From Dipteris shenzhenensis (Eukaryota; Polypodiophyta; Polypodiopsida; Gleicheniales), in NCBI GenBank assembly GCA_047967505.1, contig CM106538.1: a stretch of 64,000 nucleotides of DNA; one strand, 5' to 3'. This document shows positions 10,811-23,420 of the stretch, in pieces. Below the pieces are notes generated by a model, which was not told where the DNA came from, did not search any database, and worked only from the letters and a program-made list of their open reading frames with translations. Within the stretch, counting starts at the first letter, position 1, and each line of letters starts with the position of its first letter. The translations under genes and the position numbers were made by a program.

Positions 10811-13075
10811 CTCAAGCAGCATCGGCAGCCCTTTCCTAAAGAGGCTAGGAGGGCAAAGGCTCCTGTAGAGCTCGTTCACATGGACCTCTGCGGAAAGATG
10901 GAGACAGAAGCTTTGGGTTGTTCCTACTACTTCATGACGCTGATCGATGACATACTTCCTGAAGACAAAAGATGAGGCTTTTAGTAAGTTCAAAGAATGG
11001 CATGTAATGGTCGAGAAAAAATCGGGGAGGAAGGTGAAGAAGTTGAGATCAAACAGAGGTGGAGAGTTCACATCAAGTGAATTCAAAAGTTACTGCAAAA
11101 GTCACAGGATCAAGAGGCAGAAACCCCCACCACATCATCATAGCAAAATGCAGTAGTAGAATGCAAGATGCACATCATCTGCGAAATGGGAAGGAGTATG
11201 ATGAAAGGGAAAGATTTACCAAAGACTTTTTGGGCTAAAGCACGTAACACAGCAGATCATAGCTACATGAAGGCTGTGAATGGGATGACTCCACTGCAGT
11301 CCTTTTCTGGTAAGAAACCTTCAGCTGCACATTTTAGAGTTTTTGGATGTGACTGTTTTGTGCATGTCCCTGATGCTAACAGGACCAAATGGGAACCGAA
11401 GAGCCGGAAGTGTATTTTCTTGGGCTACAATGAAGAGGCAAAGGGTTACCCTCTCTACAATCTTGTTACCAAGAAGGTAATAGTAAGTCGAGATGTAGTC
11501 TTCGCAGAACAACAGCATCAATTGGAGGAGGATGCTTCCTTCTGAGACAACCAGGACTAGGATATCCATCTAGTACAACCACCAAGAGCAGACCGAACTC
11601 CCCCAACGATGCTTGGGAGAATTCAAGATAAAGAAGAGGAAGAAGAGCCTGTAGAACCACAACGGCAACGGCCATTCCTGAAGTGGGTAAAGCAGCTTTT
11701 CGATGGTAGAGAACCTCCAGCCATTGAGGAGGAACCATCTGAACACTGCCGGTCCAGGAGATTAGAGGAGCAAAGAAGGGCGCAAGAACACTTGGTCAAC
11801 TATGCTTTGATGATAGAGGTGATCCGTGTTGATGAACCCAAGTGTCTTGAAGAGGCACACAGTGATGATAGGTGGACAGAGGCTGTGCAGTCGAAGTATG
11901 GCTCCATAATGAAGAACAACACTTGGATCGACCACCAAAACGCAAGGTAATTGGCACCAAGTGGGTGTACAAGACCAAGGACAAGTTCGACGGCACATTG
12001 GAAAAGTACAAGGCTCAACTCGTGGCAAAAGGAGTCGCACACGTACATGGTTTTGATTATCAGGATACTTTTGCTCCCACAACTTGACTAACCACAATTC
12101 GCAGTGTTTTGGCTTTAGCAGCACAGGGAAGTTGGCCCGTGTTTTAGATGGATGTAAAATCTGCCTTTCTGAATGGAGATCTCAAGGAGGAGGTATACGT
12201 GGAACAACCACCAGGTTTTGTGATCCCCGGTTCAGAAGGTAAAGTCTATAAACTGAAGAAGGCACTTTACGGGCTAAAACAGGCCCCATGAGCATGGTAC
12301 CAATGGATTGATGCCTACTTTCTGCAAAATGGGTTTAGGAGGAGCCCATCTGATGCAAATTTGTATATCTTCAAAGAAGGAGGCAGGTGTATGATCGTGG
12401 TCCTTTATGTGGATGACCTTGTCATAACAAGGAACCATGAAGAGAAGATCTCGTAGACAAAGCATTTGCTAGGAAGAGAGTTTGAAATGACAGTGATGCA
12501 TTTCTATTTGGGGATTGAAGTTTGGCAAGAGCCAAAACAGATCTTCATTTCACAACTGAAGTATGCTGGAGAGATACTGAAGGCATTTGGCATGGCTAAG
12601 TGCAAGACAGTTGGCACCCCTATGGAGGTTGATGTGAAGCTCTCAAACGAGGATTCATCACCACTGGTGGACGAAGCAAAGTACAGAAGGCTTGTGGGCA
12701 GCTTGATTTACTTGTGCAACACGCGGCCGGACATCAGCTTTGCGACTGGCGTACTAAGCAAGTTTTCCAATAAGCCCCGGGAGAACCATTGGAGGGCAGG
12801 GATGTGGGTGCTGAAATACATCAGAGGTAGACTTGATTATGGCATCACCTATACCAAGGGAAATATCTTGACCGGATTCTATGACTCGAATTGGGCAGGA
12901 GACATGGACAGTCGGAGGTCAGTGACAGGTTACTATTTCTCACTTGGATCTGGAGCTGTGTCATGGGTCAGCAAGAAGCAACCCATAGTTGCTCTTTCTT
13001 CTACCGAGGCTAAGCACAAATCAGCATGCTTTTCTTCTTGCGAGGTAGAGTGGTTAAGGAGGATTTTAGGGGACA
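10811..13075 (+). pseudogene. copia pol remnant: integrase, reverse transcriptase, RNase H
   Basis: Integrase core: PFPKEARRAKAPVELVHMDL, LRSNRGGEF (canonical second Asp replaced by Asn) and VFGCDCFVHVPDANRTKWEP, with frameshifts near 10950 and 11150. Reverse transcriptase (11870-12620): [48 protein letters not shown] and the catalytic VLYVDDLVITRN near 12405. RNase H (12850-13075): GFYDSNWAGDMDSRRSVTGY and STEAKHKSA, cut short by the right LTR. Four in-frame stops in the RT region (near 12086, 12147, 12289, 12453) fall where copia proteins have Arg or Gln, consistent with CGA to TGA and CAG to TAG changes. Inactive. Confidence 0.85.
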
Positions 13076-13551
13076 TGCAAGTGCGGGAAGGCATCCCATG
13101 ACTGACCGCATTGAGGATAGACAGAGCATTTTTCGGGGCAGCCCACTCTCGGGTTGCGAGGCCCGTTTGGAGCCCCAGATGATCTCGGATGGCTATGGGC
13201 TGAATGGATATCGTAGGTTAGTTGCTCTATTTTGTGCACCGTTTCTATCGTGTGGTCGGTGGCTTATTTTGGGACCGACCCCCAGTCGACCATTTGTGGG
13301 CGGACTGGGTCGATCACCCAATTGGATCTAATCAACTACTAGTTGTGGCTATATAAGAGCAAGCCTGTGAAGCCCATTTCATCACTAGCTATAGCAACCC
13401 TAATTCCTTAGCATCCAGCCTCCGTCCTCTACTGTTTCCAGCACGCCATCAAAGCTTCTCACACAGGAGCGCACGGATGGGAGGTAGCACCATCTATTGT
13501 ATCACTTTTACAGTAATCAAATTTTTGATTCTCCATACTATCTGCTTTTCT
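13076..13551 (+). repeat. Right LTR (at least this far)
   Basis: Direct repeat of 10336-10810. It directly follows the RNase H fragment ending LRRILGDMQ, and continues beyond 13551 with sequence deleted from the left copy. Confidence 0.8.
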
Positions 13552-13608
13552 GTCTTGCATACGAGATCCTGTTATCTGTTGAGCATAGACATTGTATTAT
13601 TTTCTTAC

Positions 13609-14480
13609 ACTCCTTAGCCGTATTCGGTTCTTTTTGCTTTTGCTCCTTAGCCATATTTGGTTCTCTTTTTTTTCAAACACATTCTAAATGGAAAAACCAC
13701 TCCCTCACCCATGGGTGTCCTCCCTAACCCCAACCCGATTTCCCATGTCACAGGGATTATAGACATAGTTTCTCTGCTAGCTCATGTAAAAGAGAAGATT
13801 GCACAAGAGAGCGACTGGGTGAAGTACAACGTGGGGGTGCGTGCGCTTGGGTGGGGTCCAAGCCGAAGGGTAGTGAAGCAGGGGCGACTGAGGAATGCAT
13901 GACACAACCTACGGGATCTTTGTAGGTTTTGGAGAGACCGCCACGACCACTAGAGCACCAAATATGATTGTGTAAAGGACATAATGTTTTGAGTGGAGGC
14001 CTTCGTGGATTGTGAGTACATAATCGCTGAAGAGCATGACCACATATTAGAAAAAGTGGAGGATGAGGTCCCCAGTGACCCACCTAGTGGCTCGGAGGAG
14101 GAAAGTACCTTAGACAATAATGCAGAGTAGTAAACCTCCTCCACCATTTTGGCATTTTTGGAGAATGTCTCATTTGGAGACAAATTTTTCTTAAACATAC
14201 TTTTGGAGACTTTTTTTTGAATATACATACTCTTGGTGATATTTTTTATATATGAAAATCTTATTGGATTCCACTTGTCTTTCATAATATTTGTCATTTC
14301 AAAACTGGCTTTTCATAATTGTCTTAACTAAATACTTGTCCTTTCATATTTATCCTTTCTACGTTGATGTCATTTCATAATTTTCACAAGTGTTTAATTG
14401 TCTTGAGTTTGAATTTCATACATGTCTTAAGTAATAAATTGTTTTTTTGCTTCTTACCCGCTCTTGTTTTTTCTTTTTTG
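13609..14480 (+). other. Spacer with a broken, unrecognised coding remnant
   Basis: 13690-14130 reads as a broken protein-like stretch (MGVLPNPNPISHVTGIIDIV, then stops, then an acidic end EVPSDPPSGSEEESTLDN). I do not recognise it. The rest, to about 14480, is AT-rich and holds nothing I can name. Confidence 0.3.
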
Positions 14481-16476
14481 TCTTTGTATTTGTGTCTACA
14501 TTTGTTCAATCCCCCCAACTTAGACATGGGATCACGTTGCATGTCTGATGAGTACGGAGACCCTTGTAGGAGGAGACATCATGATTTCTACTCTCCATAG
14601 GACTTTGATTCCACTCAGGTGACACCTAAGGGGCCTTCCCCTGCGACTACTGACTCATCTCGAACCTAGCACTGCGACTACCCCTCAGGGAACTCCTTTG
14701 CTAGCAGCCCATGGCTTTGTCAGGAGTCCCAATGAGTTTGTCTCACAGATGAGCGATGCGGAGGTAGCAAAGTTCTTCTCTCTACTATCCTAGAGGACCT
14801 TATCTCTTCCCTCTCCTACACCAATAGCTATTCATACTCGACAGGCGTCCCCTCTAGCCCCTTCAACTGAGGGGTCATCACTTGGGCATACCCATCGTAA
14901 GGGAAAGAAGAGTAGGAAGGGTCGAGGCTGGGGTGTGCTGACACGGGAGATGTAGACGAGCCAGCACACTCACATTCCTATAGGTCTCCACTTGGTCATG
15001 AGACCCAGTACCAGCAAGTCCCTTGACCTCTCCCACTCCCTTTCCTACTCCTTGCTCCATAAGTGCTCGCAATAACACCCCTTGCTCTAGCTCTGCCACT
15101 TTCATGACTCCTCCTTTCCCGCCCAAGGACATGTCCTATGAAATCACTAGGGCTGGAGAGATAATAGAAAATAAAGAGGGCTGAGGAGTGATCACCACCA
15201 TGAGGAGGTTGATGAGCCACCACTTCAAGAGTGGCATAGCTACTGATTGATGGTACCAAGATGACGAAAAGAAGCAGGCAGTCATTGATGAACTGAAAAG
15301 ACAATACCCTAACCCCCCAAATTGGGAGTTCAATGAGGATTACATGCGAGAGTGCATGGGTGGGGTCTTGCATCATAGGTCAACCTTCCATACTTCCATC
15401 GCAAAGGGAAAGGCTAGACCCAGCTGGATAGACAAAGTTGACTAGAAGTTTTTCAAGAAGCAGTACAGGGACCATCCCAAAAAGTTCAAGAGTCAGAGGA
15501 CAGCTGCAAGGAGATGGCTAGACTCTATAGGTACTTCGTTGGTGCAGATGGACATATACTGCATGCACTTTATCTAACTCTCATAAATAGGGCCCACAGC
15601 AAGCTGCGATGGGTCACCTTCCCATAGACAAAGAGGCAAGACACGCGTTCTGCATAGAAACAAAGCCGTGGTTTATTGAGATGGAGGCCATGGGAGCGAC
15701 GGTCGATTCGGCTAAGGTGACTGCTCACATGGTATAAGTCTACTCCTACTTGTAATCTCACTTTTTAAATCATTTTATTCTTTAAGTTCGAATCTGATTT
15801 CCAATTAATATGGTTTCACTCTTAGGGTGCGAGCTCGAACGTCCCATCAGTGGAGGTGAGCAATGATGATGAGGGATTTGGCTTACATGGCTTCGATGAG
15901 GGCCAGGGATCTCAGGCCAGTGCAACCACAATGACGATGAGGAGAAGGATGATGATTCTGATGAGCAGTAGTGTTAGTAGTAGTTTGTATATACTTCAGC
16001 ATGTACATGCTTCTGTATGTCGGCTCATTTGAGCGATGTTGTGTCACCCTTTTCAGAAGGGTAATTTTGTAACAAACAATGTTGTATATCTTGGCATGTA
16101 TATGCTTCTATCGCTCAGCTCATTTGAGTGATTTTGTATCACCCCTTTCACAAGGGAAATTTTGTAACAAACAACATTCTTTTGTAATTACTAAAAAAAA
16201 ACATTAGTGGGGCAAAACAGGGCTTGTTGTGGCCCTGTTCAGCCCCACTAATGTTTATTTTAAGATTATGTTAAGCATCACTATATAGCGACGTTTACTA
16301 GTGTCGTTATATAGTGACATTTACCAGAGTCGCTATATAGTGACGCTTACATAGTGACCGTTCTTTTTTTATGCTAATAGTGACATAAATAATGACCTTT
16401 GCGCCGGTGAAAAAAAAACTTTTTAGTGTAAAAAAGGTCGGTATTTCCATCGGAAAATGGCCTGTGCCTTGTAGTG
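14480..16476 (+). mobile_element. CACTA copy 2, TNPA half with end A
   Basis: Degenerate homologue of 780-2897: MGSRCMSDEYGDPCRRRHHD at 14526, then fragments such as LLAAHGFVRSPNEFV (14700), MRRLMSHHFKSGIATD (15200), the DPQQ/MGHLPIDKEARHAF exon (about 15595-15737) and an acidic final exon. It includes the conserved hairpin (16193-16260), subterminal palindromes (16268-16350) and end A finishing at 16476 (CCTTGTAGTG). It has many stops and frameshifts, so it is more diverged than copies 1 and 3. Confidence 0.75.
16193..16260. repeat. Conserved hairpin, copy 2
   Basis: A-tract, arm ACATTAGTGGGGCAAAACAG, loop, arm CTGTTCAGCCCCACTAATGT. Same position relative to TNPA and end A as the hairpins at 2563 and 27847. 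Confidence 0.7.
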
Positions 16477-16934
16477 ATATGTATTGTCCACTCTATTGAA
16501 TATATATTCAATTATCATGAATGCAAACAAGTTGATTTGATCAAACTTTACGAGCTCGACCTCTAAAATTTGCAGTCACTGTCACATACCTTCCACCCAT
16601 TGGATGCCTCCCAATAGCGACCACCATGAGCTTCTACTAAATGTGTAGTGTAGCCAACCCAAACAACTTGCAGATATTCAAGAGTGTGCTAGGTGTCAAG
16701 GACTACTTCACATGAAAAAGTATCCTTGAGATAGATCTATACATGGTTAATTTGGCATAGTTGAACCTAAAATGAGCAAGACAAGCGATTGGAAAAGCAC
16801 AATCAATGAAGAGAAATAAGCTTTCATTTGTGCAACAATGTATTTTGCTCTTCATTGAATCTACTATGTTTCTTGAGGATAAAGCATCCGAATGCACAAT
16901 TCATTCCCATGAATCTATGATTCATGGCATAGGG
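16477..16934. other. Unassigned sequence between end A and a tnp2 fragment
   Basis: Follows the CACTA terminus and does not align obviously with the other copies. It becomes tnp2-like at about 16935 (QESLVYITEFLAS). There is no supported gene. Confidence 0.4.
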
Positions 16935-19224
16935 ATTCTTGTGCAAGAGTCATTAGTATATATCACGGAGTTTCTTGCATCCATGGATCCCGATATGCTG
17001 CAAGCTTCGCATAACAAGGATGATGATCGCATCGTGGGCGAGGTTCCCTAGGGAAAAGGGATTGAAAGAAAGATGAGCGAAGAGCAAATGGAGAAATTCA
17101 ATAAGTTTTGTATCCTCAATAGCAAGGAGATGCAGAAGTGGATTGAGAGATATGAAGCAGCCAAAGCAAAAAGAATAAATTCAAGGATGAGATTCAGAGT
17201 AATGTACAAGTGATGGTAACCATATCCACGGGATCTGGCTCTTCTCCCCACTCACATGTCACTTGATTGGCTACAAGTGGCTCTACATAAAGCTAAACGT
17301 GATGGAGAGACAATAAACGAGTGCGCGAGCGAGAGTTATCATCTGGATGTATGATGCATGTAAGTTTCTTACCTCTTGACATAATTAAGTAATTATTTGT
17401 GGCAATATACGCTATAAAATAGATGCATCTTCATTGTTTTAATGATGCTCTTTTACAATACAAAAAGTATAGTGCTTTATGGTCATATGGACGACATTTT
17501 CACGTGGAACGCATCGATTCAAAGAGAGTCACGTATGATTGTGGAGTCATGGCTAACTTCACACAAGATAGCTGAGCAAGTGCTTCAGATAACAATCTTC
17601 TCTCCCACAATTAGATTATTGTGGAACCATATGTGAAATCTATGAAGTTGATTTCAGACGATTTAGTATTTTCATTCTTGATGTAAAATGGTTTAGAACT
17701 ATTACAATGGTCCCCATGCGACAGTGAGACAAGATAGTACTGGTTTCTTTGCAATAGACTCCACCAAACATTGGACCGATGAAAGTGATACTTTTATTCT
17801 TCCCGAGCACTGTGAGCAGGTGCATACTAATGATTTAATTAATCGAAGCTTTTGTTTTTAAAGATCCATTGATACATGTTACTAAGCATAATTTCATATA
17901 TATAATTGACAACATTTGGCACCCATCTTCAATATAGGTGGTTTTGCATCCGAATCATTTTGATCCAAGATGGTGGTACGTGATCCAAGTTGCACCATAA
18001 AGTAAGCAAATTTTTAAAGATATAGATGTGGATATGGAGATGCCACTACCAATGCTGAATCCAATTGATCCAGATGAATCTAGCGAAGAATATGAAGATC
18101 ACAATATGAGCTAAGAGGAAGAAGCGCATAATGACATCGCATGGGAGGAACATGGAGATCACGATATTGAGGAAGAAGACAACGATCATCAAGAATCACC
18201 ACACTTTATTGAGGAAGATGATCAAGTACTTTTAGGTGAACATACGATGCTAGAATGAAAGTGATACTTTTGTTCTTCCCAAGCACTGTGAGCAGGTGCA
18301 TACTAATGATTTAATTAATTGAAGCTTTTGTTTTTAAAGATCCATTGATACATGTACTTAAGCATAATTTCATATATATAATTGATGACATTTGGCTATA
18401 GGTGGTTTTTCATCCAAATCGTTTTGATCCAAGATGGTGGTATGTGATCCAAGTTGGACCACGAAGTAAGCAAATTTTTGAAGATAGAGATGTGGATATG
18501 GAGATGCCACTACCAATGCCGGATCCAATTGATCCCGATCAATCTAGTGAAGAAGATGAAGATTACAATATGAGCCAAGAGGAAGATGCGCATAATGACA
18601 TCGCACGGGAGGAGGATGGAGATCACGATATTGAGAAAGAAGACAATGATCATCAAGAATCACCACACTTTATTGAAGAATGATGATCAAGTACTTTTAG
18701 GTGAACGTACGATGCTAGAGTATGATGATGATATTGGAGATCAACTCGGTATAGAGTTAGAGATAGACTTGTTTGGCGTGTTAGACTTGGCTCAAGATGA
18801 AACAGTTGATGTAAATGCTCTTCATTTATTTTTTTCATCTCAAACTTGGACATAAATATATGAGATTCAAAGGCTTGATGTACATGCTCTCATACTTTTA
18901 TTCTCTCAAAAGATCAAACATGTATGAAAATTTAAAAAAATTGATCATTGGAAAAAACTAACTTTTAAGGCCTATATGAGTACAAAAGCTCTCTGGAAAA
19001 TGTCGCTATAAAATAGTATCTCAGTGTTGCTATATAGTGACACTTACATTTCTGATAAACATTGCTATATAGTGACTTTAGAAATCGTCGCTATATAGCG
19101 ACATTTTCTTAAAGTCGCTATATAGCGACTTTAACGGGATGCGCTTCCCATACCGACGATTAGCACCCTGTGCGCGCTAAATGTTGGTACTTAATTATCA
19201 CAATAGGATCCATGTGTAGTAGTG
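16935..19224 (+). mobile_element. CACTA copy 2, tnp2 3' fragment with end B
   Basis: Encodes in fragments the DUF4218/DUF4216 C-terminal part of tnp2 (ERKMSEEQMEKFNKFCILNS at 17070, then a DUF4216 segment near 17600-17950) and the acidic tail. It ends with degenerate subterminal palindromes (19015-19130) and end B at 19224 (GTGTAGTAGTG). A 476-bp tandem duplication covers 17781-18256 and 18257-about 18730, duplicating the DPRWWYVIQV-acidic tail exon. The catalytic tnp2 region is absent. Confidence 0.8.
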
Positions 19225-20121
19225 CCCTTCATGATATAACAAGGAGAGAGAAGAATATGATATTATGCATGGACTAGAGGGGTTGAGATGAGTATAAGGA
19301 CTTGAAAGAGGAATGGCTTATTTGGATGCGTTTTCCAAGAGCATATTTTTGAAATTCTCAGCATACCTTCGTGGGAAGTTTTTATTGAAGACTTGTGATT
19401 TTGGGAAAGCGAAAATAAGACTTAATATAAATTGCATTTTGTATTTTTTTGTTGGCCTTCAAATGGTAATTGGGGTGGTGCTGCATGGCGATGATTCTAT
19501 TTGGTGTGTGGCCTGGTGCATGGAGATGATTTTCTTTATGGAGGGCTAGTACATGACGATAGTTCTACAAAATTGTCCTCTTGCATTGATTTTGGTGGAG
19601 GGATGATGGATGTGTTAGGGTAATTCAGGACTCAAAAATGGCCAATAGTGTATTCAAAAAATTTGTACTTGTCCAAAGTCCAATTACAAAACTAGACTAA
19701 AGGAAAGTTCAAAAATCCCAAATACACTCCTAATGCAGTTTTTGAAGCTAACTTTTCAAACCAAAGTTTAATGAAACGACCAATTGCTTCATGAGATTAC
19801 CAAAATACTTAATATTATGAATATTTTGCTAGTGATGAATAGTTTGCTAATGCAATTTTTAAGCTTGATTGACTATATATTTCTAAGGCTTTTTAAGATT
19901 ACTTGAATTATGCTATAGGGTCAAAAACTTTCCATGAACATTATACTGTCTATAATTTCTGAAGAACATTAACAGATTGACCAATTCTCTTGCACAGATG
20001 GTATACATATGCACTGTCTTGGTGTAGAAATACACCCTTAAGTATAAAAGAATAATTAAGAACTATTATTATTTAACACAATGTTGCCAGTATAAGATGA
20101 AAATAAAGGTTTCCATGATAC
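19225..20121. other. AT-rich flank without a supported gene
   Basis: The short open frames here have no recognisable similarity. This may be flanking DNA or the eroded 3' end of G2, whose final exons (the last C48 His and Cys exons) would be expected here but were not found. Confidence 0.4.
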
Positions 20122-23100
20122 TTACATCTCGTGATATGCCATAAATAGGACTCGCACGCCATGTAAATGTAAAGGCTGTAACCATTTACAAACATCAGTT
20201 ATCGTCTTTCTGCTATCGCTAAGTATAGGAGAAAGGAGGGAATCCAACATATACACACGGTTTTGTACGACTCTACAAAATCGTGAGATAACTATACTGC
20301 ACCAACAAATAAATGAATATTGGCTTATTAGATTTAATGAAAATATTGAATTATCATGCAGAGAAAAAGTTTGTATCAAACCTGAGAATGGCCATCATAA
20401 CGTTGTTATTGACCTCATTTGAAGCTCTAGAGAGGATTGAAATCTCCTCTCCCCCAAATTCAAGATACTGAGGTCTATGTTGAATCATAACCCTAACATT
20501 AAAAGAGCTTCCCAATTCTTCCAATGAAGCCATGTTTGTAGAGTTGAGGTCTTCTATCCCCTTTGACTCTTTGATGGAATTCATTTTGCACTCCTCTGAG
20601 CCATTATCTATTTGCCTTATGGGAGGGTCCATAATGTTGCCCTTAATGATTGCTCGAATGGTACATGTTATAAATGCATAGAGATGCAAATCCGTATATG
20701 TTGATAGTGTGGTGTCATTTTGTATCTCAAAAATTTGACCAAGTACCAAAAAGCAATTGTAGCCCACCTCCATACACAATTATAGATGTGGCTATCCTCT
20801 TTATGTGATACCTGATATGTTATATACTCTATTTGTTGTGCTAAGTCACATTGCCGCATTACTGTGTCGATAGCACCTACTCACTTTTGAGCTGATCTGC
20901 ACATCAAAACATATAACAATAGTGAATATGTGCATTGCATATCAATCTACATGTCAAGAAGTGACAACAAGTGTAGTCTATACTTACTCTAACACAGTGC
21001 CATGGACGGATGTCATTGAGTTGGCAAAGAAGCACTTCTTAGCAAAGATGTCCATGACCACCAAACTCCAATGTGAGCTGCATTATCAATAAAGAATAAT
21101 TACTGTGTTTGAGAAAATTCTAGCAACGCAATAGAAAAAACAAGTAGGGTTTGATGCTTAGTTCTCATAATATGCTGTAAAGATAACTCGTGCCTCATTC
21201 ATAGGAACGTGCTTCAACCACTTGCAAACATCCTCTATGGTTTCTTATTTGTTACTAAGCACTTCCAAAATAAGAGGATCGAGCATTTATGAAACGCTTT
21301 GTATATTTTGAGGAAAATTTGCTATAACATTACTATATTTAAAAAAAAAGTATTAGCTTCTTGGGTTTAATCAAAATAAGCGAAGTACAAAGCCAAGGAA
21401 AAGGCTGCATCAAACCTGAGGATGGTTGTAATGACTTTGACATTAACCTCTTTCTTAGGATTCAAGAGGATTAAAATCTCTTCTTCACCAAATTCAAAAA
21501 AATGAGGTTGTTGTCGAATTAACAACATAGCGGTGAATGAACTTCCAATCTACTGCAATAGAGTCATATTTTCATGACTCATCTTATTGAGAGAGTAGTC
21601 TACATCGTATTCTTCTTCACTTGCTATGTCTTCTACATCCTCCTTCTACTATAAAAATATAAAAAAGTTATGAGATGTACACATCCCAAATAAAGGCTTA
21701 AACAAGCATAGAAATATAAAGATAAGATTTCATACATGCTGCAATGTAGTCATATTTTTAGGTTATTCCCCAACATTAATAATGGTTTTTTCATTAGACT
21801 GCATAGAAGTATATAGATAAGGTTTCATAAATGCTTTCATTAGAGTGAGTCTCTCCTCCTCTTAAAGCAAAAATTTAAAAAGTAAGGTTTCATACATGCT
21901 TTCATTAGAGTGAGTCTCTCCTCCTCTTGGAGGAAAATTTAAAAAGTTATGAGATTTACACATCCCAAATAAAAATAAAGGTTTAAGTAATCATAGAAGT
22001 ATAAAAATAGCATGCTTTCATTAGACTCAGTCTCTTCTCCTCTTGGAGGACAATATAAAAAAGTTATGAGATTTACACATCCCAATTAAAGGCTTGAACA
22101 AGCATATAAGTATAAAGATAAGGTTTTATACATGCTACAATGTAGTCATATTTTCAGGTTGTTTCCCAATGGTAGTAATAAGACGCTGAATACTCTCAGC
22201 CTGAAACACTAGTAGATCGGCCTCTGTATATGATTCCATTTTGACTGGTAACTCCAAATCAAAAATCTCTCTAAGAAACAACATGCAGTTGTAGGCAACT
22301 CTCCACCCACAGCTGTGCCCATCTTTTTGCTCCACTGGTAGATGTCACTTGGTCTTGTTGCTCCGTGGTTGTTTTGACAGCACTGGTAGACATCATTTGA
22401 ATTCTACTTGGACTTGTTGCTCCGTGGTTGTTTTGACAGTAGATACTAGCCGATATGCAGCACTGTCCATCATGACATATTAAATATATTAATATGTCAT
22501 GATCATAAGATACAAAATAAGAAAGTAACAAAAATATTAAGAGAATAATTACCTTGGGGAGTTGGCATGATAGCCTTCCATTGAATTCACAAACCACAAA
22601 CGGTTGATTTCAAGGTCCCACGTGATCAGACTCCAATGTGAGCTACACGACCAAATTAAAAATTATTATTGTTTTACACAAACTTGCCAAAGAAATAGTA
22701 AAAATAAGGTTGGAGTTGATACTTATTCCTTATGATAAGGCATAAATATGACTCGCACCCCATCTAAATTTAAAGGGCTTAACCAGGTACAAACATCTTC
22801 TATAGTTTTTTTCGGAGAGCTAAGAATAGAAGAAAGGAGAGCATCGACCATGTAGACATGATTCTGCACTGCACTAGGAAGCTGAAAAATAACTACACTA
22901 CACCAAGAAATAAACAAACGTTAGCTCATAGAATTGATTTGCATTCTACACTAGGAAACTGAGATATAACTACACTGTAAACAAATAAACAAATGTTAGC
23001 TCATTGAAGTAGCAACAAATAAACAAACGTTACCTGAGAATGGCCAGGATAACATTCTCATTAACCTCTTTTAAAGGATTGGAGAGGATTGAAACCTCCC

Positions 23101-23420
23101 CTCTACCAAAGCTCAAATACTGAGGTTCTCCTTTCAAAACGATCCTAATTACTTCAAATGAGCTTTCCATTTTATCCAATGTAGCTAAATTTGCAGAATG
23201 GGTCTCTGTCATATCTTGTATTCTATGTTTGCAGTCATTCTGCTTTTCCATGGTGTCTTTAAAGCTCTTGTGCTCATGGGATTCTTCAATCAAATTTAGA
23301 GGTGGTTGCATTGCTGAAGTAGAAGGGAGTGCCTCCATATTGACTTCATCCATTTCTTCTCCCTCTATTGCCTGTAAACAAATATGAGAGATTAGATTCA
23401 TTATCTTTAAATTTAAATCT
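20122..23420 (-). pseudogene. G2 C-terminal part: tandem Ulp1/SENP-like peptidase exons
   Basis: This continues the G2 gene from 24628 on the minus strand as a chain of small exons repeating a four-exon module: (a) ...VILAILR, (b) QNHVYMVDALLSS...DVCTWLSPLNL, (c) HWSL...FVNS, (d) Q..D...CGWRVAYN. Modules run 23390-22135 (complete; catalytic EQKDGHSCGWRVAYN near 22330-22290), 21600-20640 (HWSLVVMDI...FANS near 21080; the Cys exon damaged near 20790), and a partial third with only (a) 20640-20390 and (b) 20300-20122. The first module resembles the second domain of G1 and the middle one the first domain of G1, giving an order B-A-B(partial) against A-B in G1. A repeated intron segment (AGAGTGAGTCTCTCCTCCTC) lies at 21820-22050. 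Confidence 0.7.

Larger units (their letters stand above)
10336..13551 (+). mobile_element. Ty1/copia LTR retrotransposon, internally deleted
   Basis: Two direct repeats of at least 475 bp (10336-10810 and 13076-13551) act as LTRs around a copia-type pol fragment in the order integrase, reverse transcriptase, RNase H. The left LTR runs straight into mid-integrase sequence, so the rest of the left LTR, the primer-binding site, gag, protease and the integrase N-terminus are missing. The right LTR may extend to about 13608 (TTTCTTACA). I could not find a convincing 5-bp target duplication. Confidence 0.85.

Noticed and set aside
19313-19549. 78-aa frame
   Set aside because: No recognisable domain, no paralogue support and no promoter context in AT-rich sequence.
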